Positions 62,301-64,000 of a DNA stretch of 64,000 nt are shown here, one piece after another. The notes below the pieces were generated by a model. The model made no database searches. It saw only the letters and a list, made by a program, of their open reading frames with translations, and had not been told where the DNA came from. Position 1 is the first letter of the stretch; every line of letters begins with the position of its first letter. The position numbers were made by a program, and so were the translations under genes. Where the stretch lies: the NCBI GenBank assembly GCA_029204225.1, contig CM055101.1, positions 34,167,683-34,231,682 on the forward strand, in the 5' to 3' direction. The stretch comes from Diphasiastrum complanatum (taxonomy: Eukaryota; Streptophyta; Lycopodiopsida; Lycopodiales; Lycopodiaceae).

Positions 62301-63338
62301 CTTTGATCCTGTCCATAGCTTATGAGGTGTATTGTCATTCAGGGCCTTAGTGATGGATCGATTTTGTAGATAGACAGTTGTAATAATAGCTTCTGCCCAA
62401 AAAAAATTTGGAAGAGAGGCATGGGCTAGCATGCTCTAGGCATGTTTGATGAGTCTTCGATTCCTCTCAACTACACCATTGGACTGAGGTGAGTAGTTGG
62501 TTGTGTATTGTTTATGTATTCCATTGGCCTTGCAGAAGTCCTTGAATTCGATGGAGAAGAATTCTCCCCCTCCATCAAATTGTAGAGCTTTGATCTCCCC
62601 CTCCATCTATACATAGAGCTTTGATCTTTCTCTGGGTCTGGTAGATGCCTTGAACCGTTTGAAAAACTTGAATGCTTCAGATTTGTTCTTCAAGAAATAT
62701 GTGACAGTCCTATGAGAGAAATCATCAGTAAAAGTTAGAAAATAAACAGCTTCTCCTATCGAAACAGTCAACATTGGGCCACAAATGTCACTATGTACAA
62801 GATCAAGCAAACGTCTAGCAGTATGAACTGAATCATAGATGAAAGGACTTCTAGCATGCTTGTTGATAATACAGCTTTCACAAGGAGAAGTCAGTTTGCT
62901 AACAGAAAGAAAATCTTGTACTAAATTCTGAGTAGACATTTGTTGAATACCATTGAAATTTTGATGGCCTAATCTAAAATGCCAAATCATATCATTCGAT
63001 TCAAAAGTAGACGTATGAAGAGCTTGACTATTTGTCGAATATGGTGCAGCCCTTTGTATCGAATTTAGCCCTACGACTAGAATTAGTGATTTTACTTATT
63101 GAAAGTAGATTTTTGGTGAGGTTAGGAACATGGAGAACATTGGACAACAACTTTACATCACCTTTCTTGAATTTGACTTTGACTATTCATTCACATTCGA
63201 TAGAATGAAATGAGTTGTCTCCAAGTTGCACAACTCTTGAGTGGGTGAATGCTTTGTAGTCCTGAAACCAGTCTCGATGGTGAGTCATGTGTTGAGTTGC
63301 TTCGGAGTCCAGATACCAGGAGTCGATATCCTACTGCT
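62301..63338 (-). pseudogene. Copia protease-to-integrase remnant, cut by an LTR
   Basis: From 63325 it reads DIDSWYLDSEATQHMTHHRD: the protease site is D-S-E instead of D-S-G. LSNVLHVPNLTKNLLSISKI follows, then the pre-integrase MIWHFRLGHQNFNGIQQM, CESC, and [29 protein letters not shown]. The frame is interrupted at 63338 by the plus-strand LTR, so gag is displaced beyond the window. Confidence 0.88.
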
Positions 63339-64000
63339 TGTGAAAATTGTCAACATTTCCTTGTCTAGTTTTAGGCCAAAATTGCTAAAAATGGCACATA
63401 GTTTAGGATCTGACTTTTTACACGTGTGAAACAGGTCTAGATATTTTTAGTAAGTGTATTTTTTCAGTATGAAGAAGTGTCAAACTTCAAGACCTTCAAA
63501 ATGAGTCCATTTTCATGTATTTTGGACATATATGCCAATTTTACCTATATAGGGCATATTTTAGGTAAGGAGGGTCTAGAGAGAGGAGAGAGAGTCATCT
63601 CTCTCAGCTATATATAGCAGGTAGGCCGTGGAGAAACAGGTTGGAGCAGATCCATTGTATTCATTTGCTTAATGAGAGATTTTTCTATTGGGTTCTCCTT
63701 CCATTGTTGGCATTGTGTAGTGATTGAGTTCAAGCTTTGTGTGTATGATCTTAGGTGCTTTCCAAAAGTGGTAGGCTGATGTATTATGGACTGTATAATG
63801 CTATTTTGGGCCGCACTTGATGTTTATGGAAGTTTCCATTTGTGATAAATGCTTTTTGATCAAGTTCTTTGCATTCTAGGTAGCATAGAATGTGTTGCCA
63901 ATTCCTAGCTTATGTAGTTTGGAGTGCAAGCATTCAAGCCAATGATCTTGGAGTTTAGATCCACTTAGGATCTGTATTTTTCACATGGTATCAGAGCTGG
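63339..64000 (+). mobile_element. Copia 5' LTR with primer site, element continues past window
   Basis: Starts TGTGAAAATTGTCAACATTTCC and ends ...TTTTTCACA at 63985. TGGTATCAGAGCTGG (63986-64000) follows at once. Diverged partner of 11956-12592. It is inserted into the protease region of the minus-strand copia. Confidence 0.88.

Overview
This window is nuclear DNA from a land plant with a large, transposon-rich genome. The evidence is a chloroplast-type 2-isopropylmalate synthase (IPMS) gene with a plant exon layout, and many Ty1/copia elements whose primer-binding site is the plant initiator-Met tRNA motif TGGTATCAGAGC. The very long introns, the divergence of the IPMS from the angiosperm proteins I know, and the LINE type hint at a non-angiosperm vascular plant (gymnosperm or fern). 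The sequence alone does not settle this.

One host gene is supported with confidence: a complete IPMS gene on the minus strand, about 28 kb from ATG (58536) to stop (30526). I reconstruct 12 coding exons whose GT-AG junctions keep one open frame of 634 codons. Introns 1 (15.1 kb), 3 (2.4 kb) and 9 (7.0 kb) are long. Introns 1 and 9 are filled with insertions: a complete 5.4 kb copia element with both LTRs, two LINE copies, a gypsy gag-protease fragment with its 5' LTR, copia fragments, and a 1.4 kb palindrome made from a SNF2-type ATPase gene fragment.

Left of the gene (1-30 kb) is almost entirely nested, decayed retroelements. 1-1576 is a gypsy pol remnant. About 3.3-6.7 kb holds copia LTR and integrase debris. 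6.7-11.95 kb is an apparently gag-only LTR element with an unusual triple zinc knuckle and a 560 bp polypurine leader. 11.96-12.59 kb is a copia LTR. 13.35-13.54 kb is a protease remnant. 14.09-17.16 kb is a copia element that has lost its reverse-transcriptase core. 18.47-22.8 kb is a mosaic of three copia halves joined in opposite orientations, followed by an LTR (22.83-23.79 kb) that recurs inverted at 25.48-26.49 kb. 27.1-30.5 kb has no recognisable gene.

Right of the gene (58.6-64 kb) is a short promoter/5' flank, then a decayed copia element (3' LTR 59206-60120, pol 61203-63338). It is cut at its protease by an oppositely oriented LTR (63339-63985) of the same family as the LTR at 11956-12592.

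The items most worth pursuing are the SNF2 inverted repeat inside a transcribed intron, the gag-only element with three CX2CX3HX4C knuckles, a PCNA-binding-like motif at the end of a LINE reading frame, and the survival of an intact IPMS reading frame across large sense-oriented and antisense insertions.
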